A DNA stretch of 51,043 nucleotides from Bacillota bacterium (GCA_023433945.1 JAEYTP010000027.1:1-51043), one strand, 5' to 3'; shown: positions 32,528 to 42,061, numbered from the stretch's first letter. Translations and numbers: made by a program. The notes: generated by a model from the letters alone, not told the origin.

Positions 32528-33664
32528 ATGTTCACACTTTTCAGAAATGCTGAGGTGTATGCACCATCTTACTTAGGAAAAAAGGATGTTTTAACGTGTT
32601 ATGATAAGATCATAGCAATTGAAGATAACATTAATTTCACAATGGACCAAAAAATTGACGTTATTGATTGCAAAGATAAATATCTTTTTCCGGGGTTTAT
32701 TGATCTACATGTACACATAACTGGTGGCGGTGGAGAAGGTAGCTATACTACCAGAACAAAGGAGGTTGTCGCGGATGACCTTCTAGCTTATGGCGTTACT
32801 ACTGTTGTAGGTGTATTAGGTGCTGATGGTGTAACAAGGAGTATGGCAAACCTTTTTGCAAAGGCGAAGCAGCTTGAACAAGAAGGCATGTCATCGTACA
32901 TTTTTACAGGTGCATATCAGGTGCCAGTGCCAACTATAACGGGTAATGTTCAGACCGATATGATTTTTGTTGACAAGGTAGTAGGCGTCGGCGAAATATG
33001 CATAGAGGATAACAGATCCTTTGAACCGACATTTGATGAGTTGAGCAGACTCTCTGCTCAGGTTAGAAATGGTGCATTAATATCCGGAAAGGCTGGTCTG
33101 GTGCATTTTCATCTTGGAGCTGGCGATAGAAGGCTGGATAAACTATTTGAGTTGGTACAAAAAACTGAGATTCCCAAAAAGCAGTTTTTACCTACTCATG
33201 TAAACAGAACTAAAAGACTATTTGAGCATGCGTTAGAATATCTTCAAATAGGTGGATATATTGACTTGACTGCTGGATTTATACCTGATAAAAATGACAC
33301 AGAATGTATACCCACATACGATGCAATAAAGATGATAATAGACAAGGGCTTGGACTTGGCCCATGTAACCATGAGCTCAGATGCAAACGGAAGTGTGCCT
33401 GTATTTGATGAAAATGGAAACGTTATATCTTCCGATACCGTTAGTAGTAAGATTCTATTTGAAGAACTGAGATTTGCGATACAAAAGAATAATGTCGCTA
33501 TTGAGGATGCGATTTCTATAATTACCAAGAATGCTGCGACAGTGCTAAAGATAGACCATACAAAGGGTACAATCGAAGTGGGAAAGCATGCAGACTTGGT
33601 ATTATGTGACAAGCAGCTCAACATTTGTGAAGTATATGCTATGGGCAAGAAATTTGAGGCATGA
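32528..33664 (+). CDS. iadA: Isoaspartyl dipeptidase (beta-aspartyl peptidase)
   Basis: A 378-residue amidohydrolase that cleaves isoaspartyl dipeptides, clearing damaged aspartyl/asparaginyl peptide bonds. The metal ligands His61 and His63 are in IDLHVHITGGGGE; TTVVGVLGADG, FTGAYQVPVPTITG, GLVHFHLGAGDRR, LPTHVNRTKRLFEHAL and MSSDANGS follow in the family order. In the E. coli enzyme as I recall it, a carbamylated Lys bridges the two zinc ions; here the aligned residue is Glu156 in VGVGEICIEDNR. Other amidohydrolases also use a carboxylate in this position. The start ATG 32528 follows AAAGGGAAG. It lies 135 bases after an amino-acid importer, suggesting peptide or amino-acid salvage. Confidence 0.88.
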   Translation: MFTLFRNAEVYAPSYLGKKDVLTCYDKIIAIEDNINFTMDQKIDVIDCKDKYLFPGFIDLHVHITGGGGEGSYTTRTKEVVADDLLAYGVTTVVGVLGADGVTRSMANLFAKAKQLEQEGMSSYIFTGAYQVPVPTITGNVQTDMIFVDKVVGVGEICIEDNRSFEPTFDELSRLSAQVRNGALISGKAGLVHFHLGAGDRRLDKLFELVQKTEIPKKQFLPTHVNRTKRLFEHALEYLQIGGYIDLTAGFIPDKNDTECIPTYDAIKMIIDKGLDLAHVTMSSDANGSVPVFDENGNVISSDTVSSKILFEELRFAIQKNNVAIEDAISIITKNAATVLKIDHTKGTIEVGKHADLVLCDKQLNICEVYAMGKKFEA

Positions 33665-33835
33665 TTTATTTATTCCTCCTCATATAATAAAATTGGACAA
33701 TATCATTGAAATTAGATAAAGATGGGAATAACATATTTTTAAGCCATCGTTAAAGATCAGTTGCTAATGCTTAGTAGATAAGATATTAGCCAATGATTTT
33801 TGTAGTCCGATCTATTATTGTGGGGGTTGAGTAAT

Positions 33836-35155
33836 TTGAGTAAAGATTTTAAAAAATCAATTATCGTTTTTTTATGTATTTTTATAGTTTTTGCTGCTGC
33901 AGTACTTATAACAGAGGTTATTAATGCTCAGCATATAATGAAAACTTATCCTGAAAAAGGCTCGGCTGCTACTCCTGGTATTGTTGAGGTGTATAAGCCT
34001 TCTAATGAGGCCTTTGACTTCCAGAAGAGTAAGGTTACAACTTGGCTTATTAGACTTTTTTTAAGCTTTGCGGTACCTGCTTTTTTTCTGTTTTCAAGGT
34101 TATCTTTGGGACTAAGAAATTGGGCACACAAGAGAACACAAAGATGGCTAACCATTATTTTGATCTACTTCTTGGCTTATTCTCTAATAGAGGCAATTAT
34201 CTATCTGCCTCTTGACATTTATACCGGTTTTTTTCGAATGCATGAGTATGGTCTTTCAAACCAAACCTTTGTAGAGTGGTTTACTGAGCTTGTAAAAAGC
34301 TTTGTTGTAAACTCCCTAATGGGCTGTTTAATTGTATGGGTACCCTTTTTTATAATAAAAAAATCACCAAATAGATGGTGGCTATATCTAGGACTACTAA
34401 TGACTCCCTACCTCTTAATAATGTCTCTACTTCAACCAATAGTAATTGACCCGATTTTCAATGAATATAAGCCTGTTGAGAATGCTGCACTATCCTCTAA
34501 AATAGGTGACCTGCTTGATAAAACAAATATAGGAAAAACGGACATATTTCAGGTTGATAAAAGCAAGGAAACAAATCAGATGAATGCTTATATGACAGGT
34601 GTATTCAGTACAAAACGCATTGTATTGTGGGACACTACCATTAACAATCTGAATCAGGATGAAATTATGGGGGTTGTTGCACATGAGATGGGGCACTACA
34701 TGATGGGACATATATGGAAATCCATTGTTGTGGGCGGCCTTGGAAGTATACTAATTCTGTATACTGTTCATAGACTATGCAGATGGTATATAAGAAGAGC
34801 TCAAAGCAGAATGGGCTTTTGTAATCTAGCTGATGTTGCAGCGCTTCCTCTTATTTTGTTAATGCTTAATCTGGTAATGTTTTTAGTAACCCCTATTTCA
34901 AATGCGTATTCCAGAAATATGGAGTTAGAGGCAGATAGGTTTGAGCTGGAGCTTACCAAGAATAATTTTGCAACTGCTACTGCTACAGTAAAGCTTCACC
35001 AACAAAGCTATGCACTGCCTGAGGTGGGGCTTGTGTATAAGTTATGGAACTATGACCACCCTGAATTTAAGGAAAGAGTCGAATTTGCTAACACATATAT
35101 GCCATGGGAAGAAGGAAAGCCATTAAAATATAAAAAGTTTTTGAAGGAAAATTAA
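33836..35155 (+). CDS. M48-family (Ste24-like) membrane metallopeptidase
   Basis: A 439-residue integral membrane protease. The start is probably TTG 33836, 9 bases after GGGGG (33822-33826); TTG 33827 and 33818 are also in frame but lie too close to or before that site. Hydrophobic helices include IIVFLCIFIVFAAAVLI, WLTIILIYFLAYSLIEAII and a pair near residues 315-360. The zinc motif VVAHEMGHYMMGH holds His283, Glu284 and His287; the third ligand is the Glu in NMELEADRFELEL. The overall layout, with long N-terminal helices and TNQMNAYMTG before the zinc site, fits CAAX-type Ste24 proteases, which in bacteria act in membrane-protein quality control. It is followed after 71 bases by a small membrane protein. 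Confidence 0.9.
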   Translation: MSKDFKKSIIVFLCIFIVFAAAVLITEVINAQHIMKTYPEKGSAATPGIVEVYKPSNEAFDFQKSKVTTWLIRLFLSFAVPAFFLFSRLSLGLRNWAHKRTQRWLTIILIYFLAYSLIEAIIYLPLDIYTGFFRMHEYGLSNQTFVEWFTELVKSFVVNSLMGCLIVWVPFFIIKKSPNRWWLYLGLLMTPYLLIMSLLQPIVIDPIFNEYKPVENAALSSKIGDLLDKTNIGKTDIFQVDKSKETNQMNAYMTGVFSTKRIVLWDTTINNLNQDEIMGVVAHEMGHYMMGHIWKSIVVGGLGSILILYTVHRLCRWYIRRAQSRMGFCNLADVAALPLILLMLNLVMFLVTPISNAYSRNMELEADRFELELTKNNFATATATVKLHQQSYALPEVGLVYKLWNYDHPEFKERVEFANTYMPWEEGKPLKYKKFLKEN

Positions 35156-35226
35156 GTAGCAAAGGAGAATAATAAGTAGTTATTATGTCTCTAACGTATT
35201 AACTAATGCTAAACAAGGGGGAAAAT

Positions 35227-35616
35227 ATGGAGATATTAAGTGGAATCGGATTTATGGATAAGTCCTTTTGGATACCTATAATAATTGCTGCAGTTGTTAT
35301 TCTTTTAGTAGCAAAGCTAGCAAAAAGTTTACTGAAGTTGACAATTTTAGTTGCAATTATCGCTATTGGAGTTACAGTATATGCAAACCTTCCAAGCTTT
35401 AAGGTGGATAATGGTACAGCGTATCTGACCATTAATGGTGAACAGCACCAATTCAGCTCAAAAGAAGTAAAAATTGCAGTAGAAAAGGATGAAAATGGTG
35501 ACGAAGTAACAATGGTTGTATTTGGAAGTGGTGCAAAGGACAGGGTTAAGGTACCCTTCAGCAAAGATTTTGCACAGAAATTCATTATTGATAAGCTAAA
35601 TCCCGCTGGCCAGTAG
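35227..35616 (+). CDS. Small membrane protein, function unknown
   Basis: A 129-residue protein that starts at ATG 35227 behind AAGGGGG. Two adjoining hydrophobic stretches near residues 13-50 (IPIIIAAVVILLVAKLA and LTILVAIIAIGVTVYANL) form one or two membrane helices; the remaining ~80 residues are a charged domain that is mostly beta by eye (TAYLTINGEQHQFSSKEVKI). I recognise no family. It lies 71 bases after the M48 protease gene on the same strand and ends in a strong terminator, so the pair may be one transcription unit, which hints at a link to membrane-protein turnover, but this is only from position. Confidence 0.65.
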   Translation: MEILSGIGFMDKSFWIPIIIAAVVILLVAKLAKSLLKLTILVAIIAIGVTVYANLPSFKVDNGTAYLTINGEQHQFSSKEVKIAVEKDENGDEVTMVVFGSGAKDRVKVPFSKDFAQKFIIDKLNPAGQ

Positions 35617-35667
35617 ACGTAATAATGAGGCATAACTATTAAAACAAAGCTATAGCATAAAGAGTGA

Positions 35668-35717
35668 AGGGAACTCCTTTGTTAGACAAAAGCTGTCTAG
35701 TGAAAGGGGTTCCTTTT
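35668..35717 (+). terminator. Terminator before pflB
   Basis: GAACTCCTTT (35671-35680) pairs with AAAGGGGTTC (35703-35712) with one G-T; an inner stem TAGACA/TGTCTA closes the loop; flanking bases extend the stem, and CTTTT follows. Confidence 0.85.
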
Positions 35718-35885
35718 AGCGTGTCTAAACATTGATTTTACACTATTTGGAGATAAGTTGACCAGTTTCTATTGGATGATTTTACAAATATACTTTTTGG
35801 TACATCCACGTCATTATGGGTAGATATAAAATGTGAGTAGTAACTTTAACTCAATTTTATTTTCTCAACGGGAGGACTGATGTAG

Positions 35886-38114
35886 ATGGATGCATGGAGA
35901 GGCTTTAATAAGGGCGACTGGTGTGATGAGATAGATGTTAGAGAATTCATAATTAACAACTACACACCTTATGAGGGAGATGACAAATTCCTTAAAGGCC
36001 CTACTGAGGATACAAAGAAGCTTTGGGAAAAGGCAAGTGATTTACTCAAGAAGGAAAGAGAAAATGGTGGAGTACTTGACATAGATACCCATACAATATC
36101 TACTATAGACGCTCATCAAAGTGGTTATATCGATAAATCACTTGAAAAAATTGTAGGCTTACAGACTGATGAACCGCTAAAAAGAGCAATAATGCCTTTT
36201 GGCGGAATTAGAATGGTCATGAAGGGCTGTGAGGCATATGGTAAGGAAATTGATGACAACGTTGTAGAGACCTTTACAAAATATAGAAAGACACATAATG
36301 ATGGTGTCTACGATGCCTACACTCCTGAAATGATGAGAGCAAAAAAGGCAGGAATAATAACAGGTCTGCCCGATGCCTATGGTAGAGGAAGAATTATAGG
36401 TGACTATAGAAGAGTAGCACTATATGGCGTAGACAGATTGATTGAGGACAAGCAACGCCAGCTTAAGAGTTTAGAGGTTGACTACATCGATGGTGATACA
36501 ATTAGGGAAAGAGAAGAAACCAGGGAACAGATTAAATCACTTGAGCTGCTAAAGAAGATGGCACAAAAGTATGGGTTTGATATTAGCAGACCTGCTGAAA
36601 ATGCACAGGAAGCTGTTCAATGGCTGTATTTTGCTTACCTAGGGGCTGTAAAGGAACAGAACGGTGCAGCTATGAGTTTAGGAAGAGTATCAACCTTTAT
36701 TGACATCTATATAGAACGTGATTTTAAAGAAGGCACGTTAACAGAAGAACAGGCTCAAGAGATAATCGACCATTTTGTAATGAAGCTTAGGTTAGTTAGG
36801 TTCTTGAGAACTCCAGAATATGAGAAGTTGTTCTCAGGTGACCCAACATGGGTGACTGAAAGTATTGGAGGTATGGGCTTAGACGGAAGAACTCTTGTAA
36901 CAAAGTCTTCTTTTAGAATGCTTTATACACTGTTCAATTTAGGTCCTGCACCAGAACCAAACATGACAGTATTGTGGTCAGTTCATTTACCAGAAGGATT
37001 TAAGAAATTCTGCTCATATGCATCAATTAAAACAAGCTCTATACAGTATGAGAGCGATGATATTATGCGTTATTACTGGGGAGATGACTACGGTATTGCC
37101 TGCTGTGTATCTGCCATGAGGATAGGTAAGCAGATGCAGTTCTTCGGTGCCCGTTGTAATATGGCAAAGGCTCTTCTATACGCTATTAATGGTGGAAAAG
37201 ATGAGAAATCATGTGTTCAGGTAGGTCCGTTGTTCTCACCTGTTGTTACTGAATATCTTAACTATGACGATGTAATGAAGAAGTTCAATGTAGTGCTTGA
37301 TTGGGTAGCAAAGCTTTATATGAACACATTGAACATTATCCACTATATGCATGATAAGTATGCTTATGAGAGAATTCAGATGGCGCTGCATGATAAGGAT
37401 ATACTCAGGACTATGGCATGCGGTATAGCTGGACTTTCTGTAGTAGCTGATGCATTAAGTGCAATTAAATATGCAAAGGTTAAGGTTATAAGAAACGAAG
37501 AAGGCCTTGCAGTTGACTATGATATCGAAGGCGATTATCCAAAGTTTGGAAACAACGACGATAGAGTTGATAACATTGCCGTAATGCTAGTGAAGAGATT
37601 TATGGAAAAGCTTGAAAAGCAGAGAACTTATAGAAATGCAGTTCCAACGCTTTCCATTCTTACAATAACTTCAAACGTTGTATATGGTGCTAAAACAGGA
37701 AATACACCTGATGGAAGAAAAGCCGGTGAACCATTTGGACCAGGTGCAAACCCAATGCATGGAAGAGATACAAACGGTGCTTTAGCAGTATTAAAATCTA
37801 TTGCAAAGCTACCTTACCAGTTCGCCCAGGACGGTATTTCATATACCTTCTCCATTGTTCCAAAAGCCATTGGTAAGAGTGAAGAGGATAGAATAAATAA
37901 CCTTACAGCTATGCTTGATTCTTATTTCAAAGAAGGCGGTCACCACATTAATATCAATGTTTTTGAAAGAGAGACTTTATTAGATGCTATGGAACACCCT
38001 GAGAAGTATCCACAGCTGACTATAAGAGTATCAGGCTATGCAGTTAACTTCATTAAGCTGACAAGAGAACAACAGATTGATGTTATTAACAGAACAATTC
38101 ATGAAAGTGTATAA
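35886..38114 (+). CDS. pflB: Formate C-acetyltransferase (pyruvate formate-lyase)
   Basis: A 742-residue glycyl-radical enzyme that converts pyruvate and CoA to acetyl-CoA and formate, central to anaerobic fermentation. The catalytic pair is Cys406-Cys407 in GIACCVSAMRIG; the radical Gly717 is in RVSGYAVNFIKL, 25 residues from the end. These match the E. coli pattern, and the double Cys separates true PFL from glycerol dehydratase or choline lyase, which have a single Cys at this site. MDAWRGFNKGDWCDEIDVRE is a typical N-terminus. The start ATG 35886 follows GGAGG. The activase gene is 118 bases downstream. I saw no strong promoter upstream. The enzyme is oxygen-sensitive, which supports an anaerobic life-style. 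Confidence 0.97.
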   Translation: MDAWRGFNKGDWCDEIDVREFIINNYTPYEGDDKFLKGPTEDTKKLWEKASDLLKKERENGGVLDIDTHTISTIDAHQSGYIDKSLEKIVGLQTDEPLKRAIMPFGGIRMVMKGCEAYGKEIDDNVVETFTKYRKTHNDGVYDAYTPEMMRAKKAGIITGLPDAYGRGRIIGDYRRVALYGVDRLIEDKQRQLKSLEVDYIDGDTIREREETREQIKSLELLKKMAQKYGFDISRPAENAQEAVQWLYFAYLGAVKEQNGAAMSLGRVSTFIDIYIERDFKEGTLTEEQAQEIIDHFVMKLRLVRFLRTPEYEKLFSGDPTWVTESIGGMGLDGRTLVTKSSFRMLYTLFNLGPAPEPNMTVLWSVHLPEGFKKFCSYASIKTSSIQYESDDIMRYYWGDDYGIACCVSAMRIGKQMQFFGARCNMAKALLYAINGGKDEKSCVQVGPLFSPVVTEYLNYDDVMKKFNVVLDWVAKLYMNTLNIIHYMHDKYAYERIQMALHDKDILRTMACGIAGLSVVADALSAIKYAKVKVIRNEEGLAVDYDIEGDYPKFGNNDDRVDNIAVMLVKRFMEKLEKQRTYRNAVPTLSILTITSNVVYGAKTGNTPDGRKAGEPFGPGANPMHGRDTNGALAVLKSIAKLPYQFAQDGISYTFSIVPKAIGKSEEDRINNLTAMLDSYFKEGGHHININVFERETLLDAMEHPEKYPQLTIRVSGYAVNFIKLTREQQIDVINRTIHESV

Positions 38115-38232
38115 TAGTATTAGGCGATGCTTAATATTATTTGCATAATGGATTGTAGCATGGTCACTTTAAACAGGTTTTTATGATGCAAGACAGCAAT
38201 GGAGAGTAATAATTAGAAAAGAAGGTTCTATT

Positions 38233-38952
38233 ATGGAAGTACAGGGAAGAGTTCATTCATTTGAAACCTTTGGAACAGTGGATGGACCAGGAATAAGATT
38301 TGTAGTTTTTCTAAAGGGATGCCCATTAAGGTGTAAGTATTGTCACAATAGGGATACATGGTGCTCTGAAGGTGCGAAACTGTATACTGCTTCAGAGGTA
38401 ATGAACGAGATTATGAAATATAAAGTATTTCTAACTACCTCTAATGGTGGCGTTACTGTAAGTGGTGGTGAGCCTTTAATTCAACCTGAGTTTGTCAAGC
38501 AGCTTTTTGCTCTGTGCAAACACAATGGCATTCATACCGCTGTTGATACCTCAGGGTATGTGGAATACGATGATGTCAAGGAGGTTATCGAGCTTACAGA
38601 CCTTGTTCTGCTTGACTTTAAGCAGGCTGATGATAAAAAACATGAAGAGCTTACCGGCGTCAAAAGCAATAAAATAAAAAGGTTTTACCGATATCTTGCT
38701 GAGATAAACAAGCCTGTCTGGATAAGGTATGTATTAGTGCCTGGTTATACCGACAGTCAAGAAGATTTACTCAGCGCACATCAGTTTTTGAAGCAATTCA
38801 AGAATATTAAGAAAATTGAGGTATTGCCCTATCACTCTATGGGCAAGGCTAAATGGGAGAAGTTAAATCAGGAATACCCTCTAGAGGGAGTTCCTTCTCC
38901 TACTAGTGATGAAGTAGAGAGAGCTAAGAGAATATTAGAAAAAGGCAGCTAA
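38233..38952 (+). CDS. pflA: Pyruvate formate-lyase activating enzyme
   Basis: A 239-residue radical-SAM enzyme that places the glycyl radical on PflB using a [4Fe-4S] cluster and S-adenosylmethionine. The cluster motif is GCPLRCKYCHN with Cys30, Cys34 and Cys37 (CxxxCxxC). GGVTVSGGEPLIQPEF is the SAM-binding GGE region, and LLDFKQADDKKHEELTGV and IRYVLVPGYTD follow in family order. The length is typical (~240). It lies 118 bases after pflB on the same strand, the standard pairing. The start ATG 38233 has only AGAAAAGAAGG upstream, a moderate ribosome site. Its stop codon lies within its terminator. Confidence 0.97.
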   Translation: MEVQGRVHSFETFGTVDGPGIRFVVFLKGCPLRCKYCHNRDTWCSEGAKLYTASEVMNEIMKYKVFLTTSNGGVTVSGGEPLIQPEFVKQLFALCKHNGIHTAVDTSGYVEYDDVKEVIELTDLVLLDFKQADDKKHEELTGVKSNKIKRFYRYLAEINKPVWIRYVLVPGYTDSQEDLLSAHQFLKQFKNIKKIEVLPYHSMGKAKWEKLNQEYPLEGVPSPTSDEVERAKRILEKGS

Positions 38953-38971
38953 TTGGCTGCCTCTTCTTTTT
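38943..38971 (+). terminator. Terminator overlapping the pflA stop codon
   Basis: AGGCAGC (38943-38949) pairs with GCTGCCT (38956-38962); the loop TAATTG holds the TAA stop codon. CTTCTTTTT follows. Confidence 0.88.
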
Positions 38972-39060
38972 ATCATAATTTAAATTTATTCGATATTTTG
39001 TAACCATAATTATTTCAGATAAATATTATATTATATAATACTATTTTACTGGAGTAATTT

Positions 39061-39639
39061 ATGGCTATTAAAATATTTATTGACCAGGGGCATAACCCTG
39101 AGAGGGTCAATGCCGGTGCAGAAGGCTTTGGATTAAGAGAGCAGGATGTGAACTATAATGTAGGAGCCTACCTTGCAGATCTCTTGAATGAAGACCCGAG
39201 ATTTGAAGCAAGAACATCAAGAAATTCACCCGATGAAATTTTGGGTTATAACAATGCTTCTAGTTTGCGGGAAAGAGTAATGATGGCAAATAGTTGGCCT
39301 GCAGACTATTTTATAAGTATTCATTGTAATGCAAATGTAAACCCCGCGATTAACGGTACTGAGGTATACACCTTTAGTCAGTATACACAGGGGTATTTTA
39401 TGGGAGAGAAGATACTGGCTTCTATTGTAAACAGAGTGGGTACTAAGGATAATGGTATGCGTGTAAATAGTTCGCTCTATGTTCTGCGAAATACTACTAT
39501 GCCATCTCTTTTAGTGGAGCTAGCATATATCACTAACGCGCAGGATGCAGAAAAGCTGAGAGATGACCAATATGGATTCGCATATGCCATTTATAGAGGT
39601 ATACTAAACTACTTTGGCTTTGTGCCACTAGACCAATAA
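39061..39639 (+). CDS. N-acetylmuramoyl-L-alanine amidase (Amidase_3) without signal peptide
   Basis: A 192-residue protein that is essentially only the Amidase_3 catalytic domain, which cuts the amide between muramic acid and the stem peptide. Zinc ligands can be placed: His in FIDQGHNPERVNAG near residue 11, Glu in FGLREQDVNYNVG near 28, and His in FISIHCNANVNP near 83; the catalytic Glu is in SLLVELAYITNAQDAE. The gene starts at ATG 39061 behind CTGGAG, and there is no signal peptide or wall-binding module. That suggests export by a non-classical route, a prophage-like or sporulation role, or action after lysis. It is not flanked by phage genes. A terminator separates it from pflA. Confidence 0.88.
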   Translation: MAIKIFIDQGHNPERVNAGAEGFGLREQDVNYNVGAYLADLLNEDPRFEARTSRNSPDEILGYNNASSLRERVMMANSWPADYFISIHCNANVNPAINGTEVYTFSQYTQGYFMGEKILASIVNRVGTKDNGMRVNSSLYVLRNTTMPSLLVELAYITNAQDAEKLRDDQYGFAYAIYRGILNYFGFVPLDQ

Positions 39640-39666
39640 AAACAATACAAAGAATATAGAAAATAC

Positions 39667-39710
39667 AAAAAAACCCTTGAGCCAATTATTTGGACATCAA
39701 GGGTTTTTTT
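39667..39710. terminator. Bidirectional terminator
   Basis: AAACCCTTGA (39671-39680, preceded by more A) pairs with TCAAGGGTTT (39697-39706), then T to 39710. The A run before it gives a T tract on the minus strand, so it can end both the amidase transcript and the convergent ABC operon. Confidence 0.9.
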
Positions 39711-39754
39711 GTATAATCTATTTATTATATTAATGTTTATTAACTAAAGGGATT

Positions 39755-40921
39755 CTAGTTCTCACGAGGTCTTCTTTTACCTATAACTAAAGCAATGGCT
39801 AGTATTGCAATAGCAAAACCAAGCTGGATTAGCATAGCATTAACAACAGGTGAGATATTCTCCCAACTAAAGTTTGAAAGCATACCTATTGAGTCGTTTG
39901 CCTTAACATACCAGTAGGTTGGATTAAAGCTTGCTACCATGAGAACTTTATCGCTAAGCAGGCTTTGGGGTACAAATACTCCGCTTAAGAAACATAAGCC
40001 CAGAGAAAGCACATTTGAAACGGCAGATTGCATATTATCATTTTTGATACATATGCTTGCAAGGAAGCTTATGCTCAGCGCTGTAAATGCAAATACCAAT
40101 GAATTTATCATAAATAATAATGCGATTGTGGTGAACAATTGACTACCATACAGAACGAAGCTAAAAACTAACATCAATAGCCAACAAAAAAGTGTAAAAA
40201 CAATATTTCCAAATAGCAATTGAATATTTATATGAGACTGTTTAATGGGGGAACATAGATTTCTTCTCTTTACATTTTTTTTGTTAAATATAAGCATTAT
40301 AGTACTTACTGCAAGTACAAGTGAACTTAAGAAAAAGTAAGATAGAAAGTTAAAATAGTTATTTAAACTGCTATTTTCCTTTTGTGCTACACCAAATGAT
40401 TGAATTTCTACCTTGGTTTCTATATCCATATCCTTTTTCACCATAGCAACTAAGTCTTCCTGTGATATTTCTGGATTAGCCTCGATATATAGTTTCGCAG
40501 TATTTAAATAGCTGTTAATCATCATGTCTGTATAGATTGATTTTGAGGAGTCAGGGACGGTAGTTCTATCTATCTTTACAGACTTATTATCCATATAGTC
40601 ATTTGAAAAGTTGGCAGGTATTCTTATGATGTTTTCTACATCTCGATAGAATAATGCGTCCTGTAATTTTTCCTGTTCTGCAGGTATATCTATAAACTCG
40701 CAGAACTTTCCAAGGTACTCTTTGAGACCATTAATGATAGCAGTATCCCCATCTTGGTTAATAAATGCAACCCTGCTTTTCTCCTGAGCAAAGGTGCTTA
40801 TCTCCTTAACCTGTGAGTTGCTTGATAAGAAAATGGACAGCGCCAAAAACACAACTAAATATATAGAAATCTGCCCCATATGTTTTTTGATTATTTTAAA
40901 GTAAAGACTAAATACTTTCAT
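39755..40921 (-). CDS. ABC-2 type transporter permease
   Basis: A 388-residue membrane protein. One N-terminal helix (ISIYLVVFLALSIFLSS near 18-34) is followed by a ~140-residue loop outside the membrane, then five or six helices in the C-terminal half (YFFLSSLVLAVSTIMLIF, TLFCWLLMLVFSFVLYG, FSLGLCFLSGVFVPQSLL-like). This is the layout of ABC-2 exporter subunits of the DrrB/YhgE type. It starts at ATG 40921 behind GGAGGCACAAGT and overlaps the preceding permease by 14 bases, so the two are coupled. The two permeases share architecture, not close sequence, suggesting a heterodimer. Confidence 0.85.
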   Translation of the reverse strand: MKVFSLYFKIIKKHMGQISIYLVVFLALSIFLSSNSQVKEISTFAQEKSRVAFINQDGDTAIINGLKEYLGKFCEFIDIPAEQEKLQDALFYRDVENIIRIPANFSNDYMDNKSVKIDRTTVPDSSKSIYTDMMINSYLNTAKLYIEANPEISQEDLVAMVKKDMDIETKVEIQSFGVAQKENSSLNNYFNFLSYFFLSSLVLAVSTIMLIFNKKNVKRRNLCSPIKQSHINIQLLFGNIVFTLFCWLLMLVFSFVLYGSQLFTTIALLFMINSLVFAFTALSISFLASICIKNDNMQSAVSNVLSLGLCFLSGVFVPQSLLSDKVLMVASFNPTYWYVKANDSIGMLSNFSWENISPVVNAMLIQLGFAIAILAIALVIGKRRPREN

Positions 40922-42050
40922 ACTTGTGCCTCCTTAACAATAGAATCATTATTGCGAAGAATATCAATCCTATTAGACTCAAAATGGATATGTTTATGAA
41001 AAATCTGGTGTGAGTGTCGTAATAATATAGTGAGTAGAAGGAGTCTGTTATTAATGCTGCCGGATTGATATAGGCTAGTATTGGAGCATTCTTTTTTACT
41101 AGATAGCTTATTCCTGTAGCCATAAGTCCCGATAGAAATGAAAGTATCATGGATATACCTATGAGTATGGCTATATTTATACCAATGCTCTTTTTTGCCA
41201 TTGCACCGACCATACCTCCAAAGCATATACCAACGAAAGCACCCACAAAGCAAGTAAGTAGAACATAAGGTATTTGAGTACCAAAATCCACTTTAATAAC
41301 TAATGTCAGGTATGCCAGCAACACTAGAAGCTCCGCAAAACAAACTGTTAAGGCGGCAGCAAATCCCGCCAAAAACTGCTTTACTTTATTAACGGGAGCC
41401 AGATTAATTCTGGCAGCCTGTTTTGATAGATTTGCTTGAATATCATTAACTTCCTTTAATCCTAGAAAGGAGCAATATAAGCAAGTCATTGCAATTAGTG
41501 CATAGAAAAAGTTTAAGGTTTCATCGGGTTTCTTGTTTCCTGCGATTGGTACATTATTGAGAAATTCTTGTCTATCACCTACTTTATCTATAAAACCACT
41601 ATTCATTACTGTGGGGTTATTTGAGACAATATCTGTAACTGCGCTAGAGGTTTGCTTGAACTGATCTAAAAAGGACTTAATAATGGTTTGATCCATGCCC
41701 TCACTCTTTACTATAAGCTTAATGTCATCAGAAGCATCTATTACAGCTGAAACCTTACTATCATCGAGTAATTTTAATGCATCTTCGTTTTGGGCGACAG
41801 TAATGTTAAACATTGGAGAATCGCCATTGCTTGCGGATTCCATCGCATTCCTGAGAGCTTGGTTATTTATATATGCCTCATTATCCACTACCGCTACATC
41901 AATCTTGTTAAATATTTCTCCTGAGTATAGATTAGAGAAAGCAATTCCAAAAAAAGTTGCCAGAATGATAGGAAATATGAGAGTCCAAATAAGGACAGTC
42001 TTATCTCTTGTGTGGCATTTTAATCTTGCTAAATAAATATGCTTGAACAT
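40908..42050 (-). CDS. ABC-2 type transporter permease
   Basis: A 380-residue membrane protein with one N-terminal helix (VLIWTLIFPIILATFFGIAF near 19-38), a ~150-residue extracellular stretch containing AVIDASDDIKLIVKSEGMDQ, and a C-terminal block of five helices (for example FAELLVLLAYLTLVIKV and SLIGLIFFAIMILLL at the end). It has the ABC-2 motif region FFYALIAMTCLYCSFLG. The start ATG 42050 follows AGGAGGG, 11 bases after the ATPase. It overlaps the next permease by 14 bases. The three genes form one operon, divergent from a histidine kinase. Confidence 0.87.
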   Translation of the reverse strand: MFKHIYLARLKCHTRDKTVLIWTLIFPIILATFFGIAFSNLYSGEIFNKIDVAVVDNEAYINNQALRNAMESASNGDSPMFNITVAQNEDALKLLDDSKVSAVIDASDDIKLIVKSEGMDQTIIKSFLDQFKQTSSAVTDIVSNNPTVMNSGFIDKVGDRQEFLNNVPIAGNKKPDETLNFFYALIAMTCLYCSFLGLKEVNDIQANLSKQAARINLAPVNKVKQFLAGFAAALTVCFAELLVLLAYLTLVIKVDFGTQIPYVLLTCFVGAFVGICFGGMVGAMAKKSIGINIAILIGISMILSFLSGLMATGISYLVKKNAPILAYINPAALITDSFYSLYYYDTHTRFFINISILSLIGLIFFAIMILLLRRHKYESI

Positions 42051-42061
42051 TGATATCCCTC

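Noticed and set aside
35718..35885. Rex- or CcpA-type operator and promoter upstream of pflB
   Set aside because: A TTGACC at 35758 has no convincing -10 at 16-18 bases, and no TTGTTAA-N4-TTAACAA palindrome or cre-like site was seen.
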